Source: Jeotgalibacillus soli (GTDB taxonomy: Bacteria; Bacillota; Bacilli; Bacillales; Jeotgalibacillaceae). Taken from it: a stretch of DNA of 64,000 nucleotides. How positions within the stretch are numbered: position 1 is the first letter of the stretch; every line of letters begins with the position of its first letter. The stretch covers positions 558,001 to 622,000 of the forward strand of contig NZ_JXRP01000009.1 in NCBI RefSeq assembly GCF_000829435.1. Reading direction: 5' to 3'. The notes beneath the pieces are model-generated. The model had not been told where the DNA came from, did not search any database, and worked only from the letters and a program-made list of their open reading frames with translations. The position numbers were made by a program, and so were the translations under genes. This document shows, piece after piece, positions 41,557 through 50,857 of this stretch.

Positions 41557-41985
41557 CTACACCTTCTTCAATCGAGGGCGCTCTTTCATCTGATCACGAA
41601 ACTCCTCAAGAAGCTTCTCGCCGCTCAAATCAGAAGTTGATACGAGATGATCAAGCAGCTGTTCAGCGTATTCATTGCGGCGGTTTCTGAGATGTCCTGT
41701 GAATAGTACGCTAATTTTATCTGCCACGTGCTTTACTTCATGCACATGTGCGAAAAAGGCAGCAGGGTCATTTTTGTTGCTTGTAATTACGGCCCATACC
41801 TCTAAATCTTCACGCTTTTGCTGTATATCTTTAAAGTAGTCATAGTCGGCTCCAGGTAAAAAAGCTTCGAGGATCCACGTTTGCTTGTCATCTTCTTTAT
41901 TGATAATCAGACCATCAATCAGGTCGAACTGACGAGTCTGCTCCTCTTCAACAATCTGTAATTGAATAAGCTTGAATGTTTTCAT
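41557..41985 (-). CDS. ywpF: YwpF-like protein
   Basis: A 142-residue soluble protein recognised by its N-terminus (KTFKLIQLQIVEEEQ), DLIDGLIINKEDDKQTWILE and the C-terminal LLEEFRDQMKERP. YwpF has no known function. ATG 41985 is used because GGGAGG lies 7 bases upstream. The gene lies between fabZ and ssbB, as in Bacillus. Confidence 0.85.
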   Translation of the reverse strand: MKTFKLIQLQIVEEEQTRQFDLIDGLIINKEDDKQTWILEAFLPGADYDYFKDIQQKREDLEVWAVITSNKNDPAAFFAHVHEVKHVADKISVLFTGHLRNRRNEYAEQLLDHLVSTSDLSGEKLLEEFRDQMKERPRLKKV

Positions 41986-42126
41986 CACTGAACCTCCCTA
42001 GTCGTTTTTATTTGGATTTATTATAACATAGTCGCTCAAGTAAAATTTCATGGAGAAATTGAAAAATGGATCATATTCATCCTTTAATTTATCAATCATT
42101 AAAAAGAATGATGAATTTTCTATCAG

Positions 42127-42139
42127 AAAATATGTTTTT
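42127..42139 (+). promoter_or_regulatory. ComK-type AT-box upstream of ssbB
   Basis: AAAATATGTTTTT fits A4-N5-T4 exactly. A half-degenerate partner (AATGATGAATTTT, 42107-42119) lies 7 bases upstream, close to the 8-base spacing of one K-box class. ssbB is a competence gene under ComK in B. subtilis. Confidence 0.4.
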
Positions 42140-42237
42140 CACCCAATCTCAACCTCTTAATCGCCTAGTTTCCTGCTTTTACAACGCTCCTTGCTTTGTT
42201 TATGATGAACCTAACAAAACGAAAGGAGGTAAGAAAG

Positions 42238-42612
42238 GTGATTAATCAAGTCACGCTTGTTGGAAGGCTAACGCGAGATCCGGAGCTTAAAACGATTGGA
42301 AATGGAAAAAGCGTGTTATCGATTGTGCTGGCAGTAAATCGTCCGTTTAAAAATCAGCAAGGAGACAACGATGCAGATTTTGTCCTTTGTACCATTTGGA
42401 ACCGCATTGCAGAAAATACTTCACAATACTGCCATAAAGGCTCACTCGTGGGCGTCACCGGGCGGATTCAGACTCGATTTTTTGATAAAGAGGACGGGAA
42501 TCGGCAATACGTGACGGAAGTACTTGCTGAATCTGTTCGTTTCCTTGAATCAAAACGCCCAGACTTTACACCCGCCTCAGAACGAGAACCTCTTCATATG
42601 GAAACGCTTTAA
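42238..42612 (+). CDS. ssbB: Single-stranded DNA-binding protein SsbB
   Basis: A 124-residue OB-fold protein. GTG 42238 with AAAGGAGGT upstream; INQVTLVGRLTRDPELK is the family start, followed by NQQGDNDADFVLCTIWN. It lacks the long glycine-rich tail and acidic tip of SsbA; its C-terminus is EREPLHMETL. In Bacillus this paralogue protects incoming DNA during transformation. Next to ywpF as in B. subtilis (ywpH). Confidence 0.93.
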   Translation: MINQVTLVGRLTRDPELKTIGNGKSVLSIVLAVNRPFKNQQGDNDADFVLCTIWNRIAENTSQYCHKGSLVGVTGRIQTRFFDKEDGNRQYVTEVLAESVRFLESKRPDFTPASEREPLHMETL

Positions 42613-42772
42613 TCGGTTTTGCCATTCACCATTCATTACTCACACTTATTATCCCGTTCAAATGCAAGGTTTATCCAATAAAATATTGCACCCTCCAAAT
42701 CCTCTGCGAAATATGTATACCTCCTCGAAGCAGCACCCAGTTTTATCGAAGAACCTCCCCATAATTAAAAGC

Positions 42773-42795
42773 CCCAGTCGATTATCGACTGGGGT
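42773..42795 (-). terminator. Terminator of the ywqA operon (minus strand)
   Basis: Perfect CCCCAGTCGA / TCGACTGGGG with CTTTTAATT on the minus side; it may also serve ssbB. The rest of the ssbB-ywqA gap is C-rich with no gene. Confidence 0.75.
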
Positions 42796-42808
42796 TCCTC
42801 TTTGTTTC

Positions 42809-45643
42809 TTACGTTAAGACGAGCAGATCCTCAAGCTCTTTATTCGTAAGCTCGGTGATCCATTGATCGCCTTTTATGATTTCTTCATTCAATGATTGTT
42901 TTTTCTCCAGCATCGTGTCGATTTTTTCTTCGACTGTTCCAGAGCTGATAAATTTATGCACATGCACAAAACGAGTTTGACCTATACGATAGGCGCGGTC
43001 GGTTGCCTGATTTTCGACAGCAGGATTCCACCAGCGATCATAATGAACCACATGGTTGGCAGCCGTCAGCGTTAATCCCGTCCCCCCTGCTTTTAAAGAC
43101 AGGATGAAGATCGGGAAGTCACCCCGCTGGAACTGCTCCACCATTTCGTCCCGTCGCTGCTTTGGCGTAGAGCCGTTTAAAAACGGAACCTTAACACCAT
43201 ATTCCTTCTCCAGCACAGACTTGATCATATTTCCCATTGAAATATACTGCGTGAAAATAATGGTCGCCTCTCCAGCCTCCATAATATGCTCGACTAAATC
43301 CATAAGCTTTAGCATTTTTTCAGATCGAGAGATGACGTGATCCGGCTCGTCTTCGTGTAAAAAGAGTGCGGGATGATCGCATAGCTGCTTCAATCGATTC
43401 AGCATCTGCAAAACGAGTCCCTTGCGTTCAATTCCAGCTAAAGCCGGTATCTTTTCGAGCGTATCCTTTACCAGCTGTTCATATAAAGAAGCCTGTTCAG
43501 CCGTTAGCGGGCAAAATTCCTTTTGCTCAATCTTATCCGGAAGATTTAAGCCAACGGCAGGATCATTCTTTGTTCTGCGCAGCAAAAACGGCCGAATTCT
43601 TCCTTGCAGCTTGCGTGTATAAACTTCTGAACCATCACGCTCAATCGGTACGACATAGGACTGGCGGAAGCTTGAGAGCGAACCGAGATAGCTATGATTG
43701 ATAAAATCAAAAATCGCCCAAAGCTCAGAAAGCCGGTTCTCCATCGGTGTACCTGTTAGGGCAATATGGTGCTGACCTTGCAGCCTGCGAATGGCCTTTG
43801 ACTGCTTCGTATGCGGATTCTTAATATTTTGTGCTTCATCCAGTGCAACAGCGGACCATTCAGTGGCTCCGAGCTCCTCCTGGTCTACATGGCATAAGCC
43901 GTATGACGTTAAGACGATATCCGCATGTTTGATCGCTGACGTAAAGGCTTCTTCCTTTTCACGATTCGGTCCGTAGTGTAGATGCAGCGATAAGCTCGGG
44001 GCGAATCGTTCAATTTCACGCTGCCAATTCCCTAAAACAGACGTTGGACACACAATTAAAAATGGCGTCTTTAATTTTTCTGTTTCTTTTACATGAAGCA
44101 TGTAGCTGATGAGCTGAATCGTTTTTCCAAGTCCCATATCGTCAGCCAAGCAGGCGCCAAAGCGGTTCGACCGTAAAAAAGCCATCCAGCTGAAGCCTTG
44201 CTGCTGATAAGGACGCAGCTCCCCCTGAAGTGCTGCAGGGGGACTCAGTAAAGGAACCTTTCCGATATCATGCAAGGAGTCCATCATGGATTTAAGCGAG
44301 CGGTTCAGCTCATATTGGATGCGAAGACTTTCTGCTTCTTCAGGTGCTGACTCATCTTCTGCTTCATCAAGCTCCTGCTCCAGCAGATCACGCATGCGAA
44401 TGCCCTTCTTTTTTGCTGCGGACATGGCCTCGCGAATACGAGTGATCAGGGCTGGATCAAGAGAGATCCATTCACCGTTCACTTGAATAAAGCGGCGTTT
44501 TTGCTCGACCATTTCCATAAATTCTTCCTCTGTCAGATCACTGCCGTTGATGGAAACCTTCCAGTCATAATCCACCAGCGCGTCAAGCCCCACAAAGGAG
44601 GGACGATAGCTGCGGTCGCTCCGGACAGCGGCTTTTAATGAAACACTTGACTGCTGAATTGATTTCCACCATGCAGGAAGCAGGATTTCAACATCCAGTG
44701 CCAGAAGCTTCTGGCTGCCTTCAGTTAAAAATAGCCACGCTCGCTCCTCGGTCATTTTCGTCTGCCACTCGCCGTTTTCGTCCTGCAAATAAGGGATCAG
44801 CCGAACCCAGCGCAGCAGCTCTCGCTCTATTTCATTCTTTTCGCTTTTCCACCGGTCTGGAAGCGAGCGTTCAAGAGGAAGCGCCATATTGATATCATAG
44901 GTCCAGTCAGCGCGCCTGCGATCACGCAAAAATGGCTGCATCGTCCAATCGCCTTCTTCTGAATCAGGCTCCTCAAAACGGATGCCAAAGCGATACGGAT
45001 ACGTAAGATCCTCTTCCTGCACCCATGTTGACCATTTATCTTCATCGAAATAGGTCGCCAGATCAGCGGCCGTTAATGCGTGATTTTGGCTGAATATTTG
45101 CTTCGCAAGCCCTTGGCTGCGGTGGTGATGCTGGAAGAAATAAGTGATCGCCTGCTGATACCAGTTGTTCACACTTGATTTCGTTTTTTCCTCAAGCGAA
45201 GCGGCTTCAGGTCCTGACATATCAATCCATTCCGACCAGAACTCTTCGCTGAGCGTCATGGTGAAGCGCTGCTCCTCGGTCATATCGATCTCCCGGTGCC
45301 ATTCGCCAATCCATTTGCCCTCTGTAATCCATTCAAACAAAAGCGGAGCAGCATCATAATAAAACTGTGCGGTCTCCGACATATCCCATCGCATTCGGCC
45401 GTGAAAGCTTGGCTGAGATAATAACGTCAGTGTAGCCCAGCCATCCAACACAATGCTGTGCGGGGGAGCTTCTGCATGCTGATGGAGCATCGTTCCATAA
45501 TAGCTTTCCTTATGCCACAGCAATAGGTGATGCTTCCAGCCGTTTGGATCAAGAGGGTCCCCTTCACCATTTAGCACCTGAAGGGCAAAGTGACCGTCAT
45601 TTAGCTGTGTTAGATCAATCATTTTGACGTCACTGATCCACAT
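42809..45643 (-). CDS. ywqA: SNF2-family DNA helicase YwqA
   Basis: A 944-residue helicase-like ATPase. An N-terminal bacterial SNF2-associated region (about 1-440) is followed by the motor: Walker A DDMGLGKT (about 498-505), DEAQ box (about 601), TGTPMENRL, and the C-lobe with LSLKAGGTGLTLT and the arginine-finger motif QATDRAYRIGQ (about 884). It probably translocates on double-stranded DNA or remodels nucleoprotein; the function in Bacillus is unknown. It overlaps ywqB by 14 bases, so the two are coupled. Confidence 0.93.
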   Translation of the reverse strand: MWISDVKMIDLTQLNDGHFALQVLNGEGDPLDPNGWKHHLLLWHKESYYGTMLHQHAEAPPHSIVLDGWATLTLLSQPSFHGRMRWDMSETAQFYYDAAPLLFEWITEGKWIGEWHREIDMTEEQRFTMTLSEEFWSEWIDMSGPEAASLEEKTKSSVNNWYQQAITYFFQHHHRSQGLAKQIFSQNHALTAADLATYFDEDKWSTWVQEEDLTYPYRFGIRFEEPDSEEGDWTMQPFLRDRRRADWTYDINMALPLERSLPDRWKSEKNEIERELLRWVRLIPYLQDENGEWQTKMTEERAWLFLTEGSQKLLALDVEILLPAWWKSIQQSSVSLKAAVRSDRSYRPSFVGLDALVDYDWKVSINGSDLTEEEFMEMVEQKRRFIQVNGEWISLDPALITRIREAMSAAKKKGIRMRDLLEQELDEAEDESAPEEAESLRIQYELNRSLKSMMDSLHDIGKVPLLSPPAALQGELRPYQQQGFSWMAFLRSNRFGACLADDMGLGKTIQLISYMLHVKETEKLKTPFLIVCPTSVLGNWQREIERFAPSLSLHLHYGPNREKEEAFTSAIKHADIVLTSYGLCHVDQEELGATEWSAVALDEAQNIKNPHTKQSKAIRRLQGQHHIALTGTPMENRLSELWAIFDFINHSYLGSLSSFRQSYVVPIERDGSEVYTRKLQGRIRPFLLRRTKNDPAVGLNLPDKIEQKEFCPLTAEQASLYEQLVKDTLEKIPALAGIERKGLVLQMLNRLKQLCDHPALFLHEDEPDHVISRSEKMLKLMDLVEHIMEAGEATIIFTQYISMGNMIKSVLEKEYGVKVPFLNGSTPKQRRDEMVEQFQRGDFPIFILSLKAGGTGLTLTAANHVVHYDRWWNPAVENQATDRAYRIGQTRFVHVHKFISSGTVEEKIDTMLEKKQSLNEEIIKGDQWITELTNKELEDLLVLT

Positions 45644-47195
45644 GAATCAAATGCCCCCTTTTACACTCTTCCTGAAACGCACGCAGTCTGCGGTTTTTTT
45701 CAAGAACTGCTTGAAAATACATTTCCCATTTGGAGGAGAGATTTCGTTGGATATAAATTTTCTTCAGTTTTTTTAAATACCTGACAGCCTTTCGGTAGCT
45801 GTCGCGCTGCTTTTCTGCAATCAGCTGATCAATCCATTGGTGAAGAAGGGGAACAGCGTATTCCGGTTTCTTTTCGATCAACTGTTTAAAGCCGGCAATT
45901 TCAAGCTCTTCAGGCTGAAAGCCAATCCAGTGAACAAGCTCGACCCATTCTTGATAACGCCCGGACTCTAAAAGCAGCGAGCCGAGATGTCTTGCACTGA
46001 ACGGCAAGAGCACCTCGTGGATGGCAATGGATGCCTCAGGTGATTGCATGCGGATTCGTCCCGTCTCAAGCTTTCTGATCAGCCAATGAGCGAAGGCCCG
46101 CTGTTCGATATCAGAGGAAAGCTCATCCATAAAGGCAGGAATTTTATACGGAAGCTCTTTTAAAATCGTTACCGCAGCCTCAATCCGGTCATCCCATAGA
46201 AGCCACTCCATCCAACGCACCGCATGCGGCACAATGGATGGGGAAGAAAGGCGGAATTGTTCCTTCCACAAATCATTTTTCATTAACAATAAGGCTAGCG
46301 CCGTTCGTGCGAAAAAGTTATTTTCTTTTTCGGTGCCAGCTGACGAAAGGCCATCTAATTCCTTTTCACGCCAGGACTTCGTGGTAAAAAGCTGAAACCA
46401 TAGAAGAGAATAAACAGATAACGCCATTGGAAAGGATTCATAATCCAGAAGCTGACTTGCCTCTTTTCTCATAGCCTCTAAAAAAGGATCAAAGGCAAAT
46501 GGACGCGCATAAACGGATAAATCGGACATCGCATCCTCCATTTTATCGAGCAATCCTTCTAATACATGCACGACCTCATCATTTTTTAAGGCATTGCGAT
46601 CGACAGAAGCAATGCGTTCGGTTAATTCAATAAACAATAAAAGAGAGGTATGAAGCTCATAAAGAGGCTTCCATTCCTTTTCCATTGGCGCCTGCTTTTG
46701 AATCGTCGAACGCATATTGGCAACGTAATGCTCCAGCAAAAAAGGCTGAGCAAGCAGCTGATTCATATTTAATGGCTCGGCTGCGCGCTGCACAAGCTTC
46801 TTCCACGCAGCGGGTGATCTTTCTGACTGGAGCTGAACCGTTTTTTGATTTCTCCATTTGTTCACCCATTGACCGACACTGGCAATCTGCTGATAGAGTT
46901 TAAAAAACACAGCCATTCGGTGACGGCACCATTCCTCTTCAGGACAGCTGCAGCTGCTTGTTTTTTCAGGATCAAGAGAAATTCTTACATTTACCTGATA
47001 GACATCACGCACCTTTGCTTTCACCATATGAAGAGCAGGATCGTAGGCTGTATCCGTAACAGTCCCTTGTCTGTATAAGAAAAGCCCTTTTTGAATCAGG
47101 CGTTCATCTTGCTGGTTGGAAGGATGAAACTGGTGGAAAAGCTTCTTCTCCAGCTGCTCCATTCCACTTGTAAATGATGGGGAAGATATCGACAT
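45630..47195 (-). CDS. ywqB: SWIM zinc-finger protein YwqB
   Basis: A 521-residue protein with a SWIM zinc finger near the N-terminus (C82-x-C84 ... C90-x-H92, in SCSCPEEEWCRHRM); the rest is helical without a recognised domain. SWIM proteins paired with SNF2 ATPases are a recurring bacterial couple, probably DNA-binding partners. ATG 47195 has AAAGGTGG 8 bases upstream; the in-frame GTG at 47207 overlaps that site. Promoter not identified. Confidence 0.88.
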   Translation of the reverse strand: MSISSPSFTSGMEQLEKKLFHQFHPSNQQDERLIQKGLFLYRQGTVTDTAYDPALHMVKAKVRDVYQVNVRISLDPEKTSSCSCPEEEWCRHRMAVFFKLYQQIASVGQWVNKWRNQKTVQLQSERSPAAWKKLVQRAAEPLNMNQLLAQPFLLEHYVANMRSTIQKQAPMEKEWKPLYELHTSLLLFIELTERIASVDRNALKNDEVVHVLEGLLDKMEDAMSDLSVYARPFAFDPFLEAMRKEASQLLDYESFPMALSVYSLLWFQLFTTKSWREKELDGLSSAGTEKENNFFARTALALLLMKNDLWKEQFRLSSPSIVPHAVRWMEWLLWDDRIEAAVTILKELPYKIPAFMDELSSDIEQRAFAHWLIRKLETGRIRMQSPEASIAIHEVLLPFSARHLGSLLLESGRYQEWVELVHWIGFQPEELEIAGFKQLIEKKPEYAVPLLHQWIDQLIAEKQRDSYRKAVRYLKKLKKIYIQRNLSSKWEMYFQAVLEKNRRLRAFQEECKRGHLIHVDQ

Positions 47196-47207
47196 TCGAG
47201 TTACCAC

Positions 47208-47531
47208 CTTTATTAATGGTCCTACTTACTATGTTCATGAACGCACAAAACGATCAAACCGGTACGTCCCATAAATGAAAAAAAACATACCTTTTATTAT
47301 ACTCCATTTTTAAGGAAAAACGAACCAATCACGTGAAGATATAAAAATTGATCAATAAATCGTCTGTGAAAATGTCTCCACTGCCGGCTTTTTGAGAGCA
47401 GGAGAATTTTATAAACCTTCGTAATTGATTCGCTCATTTATGGGTCAAAGCTGCACAAATATGGTCTTAAGTTGAAGGTTTATGTTTAAACATGACGACA
47501 TCGCCCCCAGCATCTCCCACCCCGCCCCAAC
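47208..47531. other. Intergenic region before ywqB
   Basis: No gene on either strand. It must hold the ywqA/ywqB promoter (minus strand). Confidence 0.5.
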
Positions 47532-47560
47532 AAAAAAAGAACCGGCAAATGCCAGCTCTT
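47532..47560 (-). terminator. Terminator of the membrane fusion protein gene (minus strand)
   Basis: On the minus strand AAGAGCTGGCA / TGCCGGTTCTT followed by TTTTT; it resembles the ywpF terminator stem. Confidence 0.7.
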
Positions 47561-47563
47561 CTT

Positions 47564-48844
47564 TTACTTCGGTATAAATCCCAATAATAAATGCTTTAGG
47601 TTATCCCGTCTGCCAAGTGTGTCCCAGTTATCAAAGGTTAGCAGCTCACTGTTCATTGGCGTTAGGTAATGCTGGTTAAAGCGCTCCACCTGTTCCGGAT
47701 CAACAGCGATCCATTCACCGGGCTCCAGGCTAGTGAGAATTTCCTGACGATCCTCTGCACGCAGTCCGAGGTCAACGATGCGCCGTTCAATTTGTCCTGC
47801 GGGAGAAAGGACGTAGACGAGTTGTTCATTGTGACTGATCACCGGAATCGTCGTCGTGCCGAAGGCTTCAGCCAAAACGAGTTCATTTAACACATGCTGG
47901 CCGATAAACCATTCCTCGCTCTGATCAAGCAGCTGAACATCAACTGTATAATGACTTTTCTCGTTTACCCTTGGCTCCTCGTCCGGTATGCGCGGATTAT
48001 TGACGACAGCCCCATCCACTGTTGCACGCGCCAGAGGAGAGGTGATTCGCGCTGCCATGCCGGAGATAACCTCCATCGCTTCTTCATCCGTTAATACGAT
48101 TTTAGAGGCAAGTGACTGCGTGAAGATGGTAATAAGCGGATTTTCAAGACCAGCGGAAAGCTGGGCAATCACACCATCATAGTCACTTTCCACCGTCACA
48201 ACCGGGCTCTCTTCAAGTCCGCTGATCAGCCGTTCATACTTCTGGGCTTCTGCTTCCAATCTTCCAACCGCTGCTTCTTGTTCGCCTGTTTTTTGGGCTA
48301 TCAGTGATCGTGTCTGCTCAAGCGTTGCCTCAGATAGATCAATGCCAATTTCCAGTTCAATTGTTCCAAGCAGGTCGCTGTTGTTAAACGGGCTGAATGG
48401 ACTGGAGTTTCTGGTGGACTGATTCATATTGTCAGGAAGCTGACGTGACAGCTGAGTGAGGGTGGAGATATACTCTTCAATACTCTCAATCTCACTATTG
48501 ATCTGTTCCACCTCTGATTCAAAAAGAAGCCGCTGCTCCTCCAAATCCAAAACGGTATATTCATAGAGCGGTGTTCCAGCAGAGACCGTTTGTCCTTCTT
48601 CTACTAAGAAGCGAGTAAACATGCCAAGCTGCTCCGAAAAATAAACGTTTTGCTCCCTGGCCGTATCAATGACGCCTTTTTTCACCAATGTCTCTTCTAA
48701 ATCCTCCGTCTTTGCCTGGGTGGGATCCACCACAACGGACGTACGATCAATCGTCATTGGATCATACTTGATTAAATAAAGGTTAATCCCGACAAACAAC
48801 ACACTGACTAAGCCGGCAATTCCCCATTTGATTCGCGTATTCAC
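47564..48844 (-). CDS. HlyD/RND-type membrane fusion protein (YknX-like)
   Basis: A 426-residue protein with an N-terminal membrane anchor (IKWGIAGLVSVLFVGINLYL), a split lipoyl/barrel-sandwich domain (LGMFTRFLVEEGQTVSAG and SDYDGVIAQLSAG), a coiled-coil hairpin between them (about 100-210) and beta-barrel domains. Such proteins link an inner-membrane transporter to the envelope; in Firmicutes they work with MacB-type ABC transporters. It lies 15 bases after a YknW-like membrane protein gene, but no ATPase or permease gene is adjacent, unlike yknWXYZ. Confidence 0.8.
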   Translation of the reverse strand: MNTRIKWGIAGLVSVLFVGINLYLIKYDPMTIDRTSVVVDPTQAKTEDLEETLVKKGVIDTAREQNVYFSEQLGMFTRFLVEEGQTVSAGTPLYEYTVLDLEEQRLLFESEVEQINSEIESIEEYISTLTQLSRQLPDNMNQSTRNSSPFSPFNNSDLLGTIELEIGIDLSEATLEQTRSLIAQKTGEQEAAVGRLEAEAQKYERLISGLEESPVVTVESDYDGVIAQLSAGLENPLITIFTQSLASKIVLTDEEAMEVISGMAARITSPLARATVDGAVVNNPRIPDEEPRVNEKSHYTVDVQLLDQSEEWFIGQHVLNELVLAEAFGTTTIPVISHNEQLVYVLSPAGQIERRIVDLGLRAEDRQEILTSLEPGEWIAVDPEQVERFNQHYLTPMNSELLTFDNWDTLGRRDNLKHLLLGFIPK

Positions 48845-48859
48845 GTTGTTTGCCCTCCT

Positions 48860-49525
48860 TTAGCTGTATAATAACTGGTGAAAATTAATCGTAGCAAACA
48901 TCGCGGTAAGGCTCCAAAATGCAATATTCAGTGTCAGGATGATGGCCACAACCGCCCACCATTTCAGCTGTGCAACCGACCGCAACGATAAAAACTGCCA
49001 ATACATGACCCATAATTTAAAAATAGAGATGGAGCCTAGAAAATAAATAGTCCAGTCATTCTCGATAAACAGCTGGGCAATCACACCCCATGAAAGAGGA
49101 GAGGAATACCAGTTGATCCCTTGCCAAATTAGTAAGAGGATAAAAGCAAGCTGCTCAATTAATAGAATAAAAACCGGGAATATTTGCACAATCACTAGTT
49201 TTTTAAAAGAAGCATCACGTATCAGCATCCAGTAAAGCAGTGAAGGGACAAGCAGCAGCACGCCAACATAGGAAAGCCCAAGCAGGATTCTTCCAAGGAA
49301 AAAGAATAATCGCTGCAAATCGTATGTGAGTCCGTGCAGCGTAACAAATTGTCCCGACCAGTACTCGCTTCCAATTCCGATCCAGCCGTTTAATCCGAAG
49401 ATTAGTCCGCCTAATAGGAATAGTGCAATGATATGACGCCGTATATGTATAAAAACCTCAGCCTCTTTCCAGCTTCCAAGGAAATCGGAAGGCTCCCATA
49501 ATCCCCGAAATAAACGAAACTTCAT
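48860..49525 (-). CDS. Polytopic membrane protein, possibly Yip1/YknW-like
   Basis: A 221-residue protein with about five membrane segments, e.g. IIALFLLGGLIFGLNGWIG, ILLGLSYVGVLLLVPSLLYW, and VFILLIEQLAFILLLIW. The layout suggests a Yip1-type protein like YknW, but the assignment is by architecture and by the neighbouring YknX-like gene. ATG 49525 has TAGGAGG 7 bases upstream; the earlier ATG overlaps it. First gene of a two-gene operon. Confidence 0.7.
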   Translation of the reverse strand: MKFRLFRGLWEPSDFLGSWKEAEVFIHIRRHIIALFLLGGLIFGLNGWIGIGSEYWSGQFVTLHGLTYDLQRLFFFLGRILLGLSYVGVLLLVPSLLYWMLIRDASFKKLVIVQIFPVFILLIEQLAFILLLIWQGINWYSSPLSWGVIAQLFIENDWTIYFLGSISIFKLWVMYWQFLSLRSVAQLKWWAVVAIILTLNIAFWSLTAMFATINFHQLLYS

Positions 49526-49758
49526 TTTCGAACCTCCTAAAATCACTTCCTATCTATATTGTAAAGAAAAAAACGAACGCTGTCACTGTTTGAAAAAATT
49601 TCAAATGAAAAGTCATATTCTGGATCATTTTTCATACGATTAACAATACCATTTTACCAAAAAAGTAAAATTCGAATTGAAAGAATTTTTTAAAAGTTGT
49701 ACAATGAACCAAAACAGATTATTACTATACAAGAAATTGATAATAAGGAGGGCCTTAT

Positions 49759-49917
49759 ATGAACGAAATGCTAAAAAAGTATATGCTCTTAAAAGGTGAA
49801 TTTGAAGACATCCTTCACCGCGACCTTGAGCAAAAGGAGCAGGAATTTCTTCAATGGCTGGCAAGCAGAATAACGGAAGACACAAATCATGATCACTCGA
49901 CAAAATGCTCTGGCTGA
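49759..49917 (+). CDS. Small 52-residue protein
   Basis: ATG 49759 follows AATAAGGAGGGCC. The product is charged and helical (NEMLKKYMLLKGEFEDILHR at its start) and ends with a His/Cys-containing tail (NHDHSTKCSG). No membrane segment, no family recognised. It stands alone and divergent from the YknW-like gene. A strong ribosome-binding site and an amphipathic sequence support it as a real gene; a possible promoter TTGTAC-17-TATTAC lies upstream. Confidence 0.5.
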   Translation: MNEMLKKYMLLKGEFEDILHRDLEQKEQEFLQWLASRITEDTNHDHSTKCSG

Positions 49918-50106
49918 CAGGATTTCACTAGCAGGCTGATAAAATCCGTCCGTCCTTTTACAGCGCAAATCCTAATTATTTCAGATAAGCGACAATGAGA
50001 ACGAATTGTAAAAAAACCCATTAATATGAAAAAAGGACTAGTCAATCTCCCCTTTTATATAGTAAAATGTTCGTGTAAGAAAAAACTGTATAAAATGGAG
50101 GGTTTT

Positions 50107-50532
50107 ATGGGGACTTTCTCGATTTCTTTTACTGGTTTTTCATCTACGGATTTAAGCAAGCTTACGAGTGACTTTCAGCAATGGCAATACGTTTAAGCAA
50201 TCAGTCATTTGCATGAACAATCCTTTATAAGAAAATTAGGCACGGTTTTATCCGCGGAACAGACCTGTTTTTTAAAGAATTGCCTCGATCACTCATCAAC
50301 GACTTCACTACATACGTATTCCTACCAGCTTCTTCTACATAAGGACACACCATTCTCTATTTTCATCACAATCGATCTTATCAAAAGAACCTTCACATTC
50401 TCGATTAATCAAACAGAACCGCTATCCGTTGAAACACTCGTGAAAATCATATGCTATTGTCTTACGGGGGATACGATGCCTGCCTCCTATCAAACAATGT
50501 TTATGATAAGGAAAGAGCCTTCACTACAGTAA
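50107..50532 (+). pseudogene. Gene of unknown function interrupted by an in-frame TAA
   Basis: From ATG 50107 (ribosome-binding site GGAGGG) the frame codes GTFSISFTGFSSTDLSKLTS and on to residue 29, then meets TAA at 50194-50196. The same frame stays open afterwards to 50532 (about 111 residues, including LLHKDTPFSIFITIDLIKRT). Without the stop the product would be about 141 residues. No ribosome-binding site precedes the second part, so it is most simply a nonsense-mutated gene; a sequencing error or readthrough are alternatives. No family recognised. Confidence 0.5.
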
Positions 50533-50560
50533 TTGACAAAAATGGATTCCGTGGTATAGT
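50533..50560 (+). promoter_or_regulatory. Strong SigA promoter with dyads downstream
   Basis: Perfect -35 TTGACA (50533-50538), 16-base spacer, -10 TATAGT (50555-50560). In the leader, ATAGTTGTACTAT and TAGTTGT...ACAACTA are overlapping dyads between about 50582 and 50609. Confidence 0.7.
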
Positions 50561-50626
50561 TTAATGAGTTCTATTAACAGGTATAGTTGTACTATCTTAA
50601 ACAACTAGTATAAGAGGAGAACCGTT

Positions 50627-50764
50627 ATGGAAACTCAAAAAACAACCCTAACACATGAGCAGCTTTCCGTTGTGTTAGAGCAAGCCTATATAAAGGGATC
50701 CAATGAAGAGATCACCATGAATGAAATGGTTACTTGGCTTATCGAGGAATTAAAAAATAAGTAA
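50627..50764 (+). CDS. Small 45-residue protein
   Basis: ATG 50627 after AGAGGAGA. The protein is soluble, acidic and helical (TLTHEQLSVVLEQAYIKG, then NEMVTWLIEELKNK). No family recognised. A strong promoter and a dyad-containing leader suggest well-expressed, regulated production. It lies 94 bases before a LacI-family gene. Confidence 0.6.
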   Translation: METQKTTLTHEQLSVVLEQAYIKGSNEEITMNEMVTWLIEELKNK

Positions 50765-50857
50765 TTGTCATGAACCTGTCACTCGTTGGCGGGTTTTTTC
50801 TATTGTATACTATTGCTAGAAGCTAGAACCATCCTAGAAAAGAGAGGAGATACGGGA

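Noticed and set aside
42524..42817. 97-residue ORF overlapping ssbB and the ywqA terminator
   Set aside because: Begins inside ssbB in another frame and runs into a terminator.
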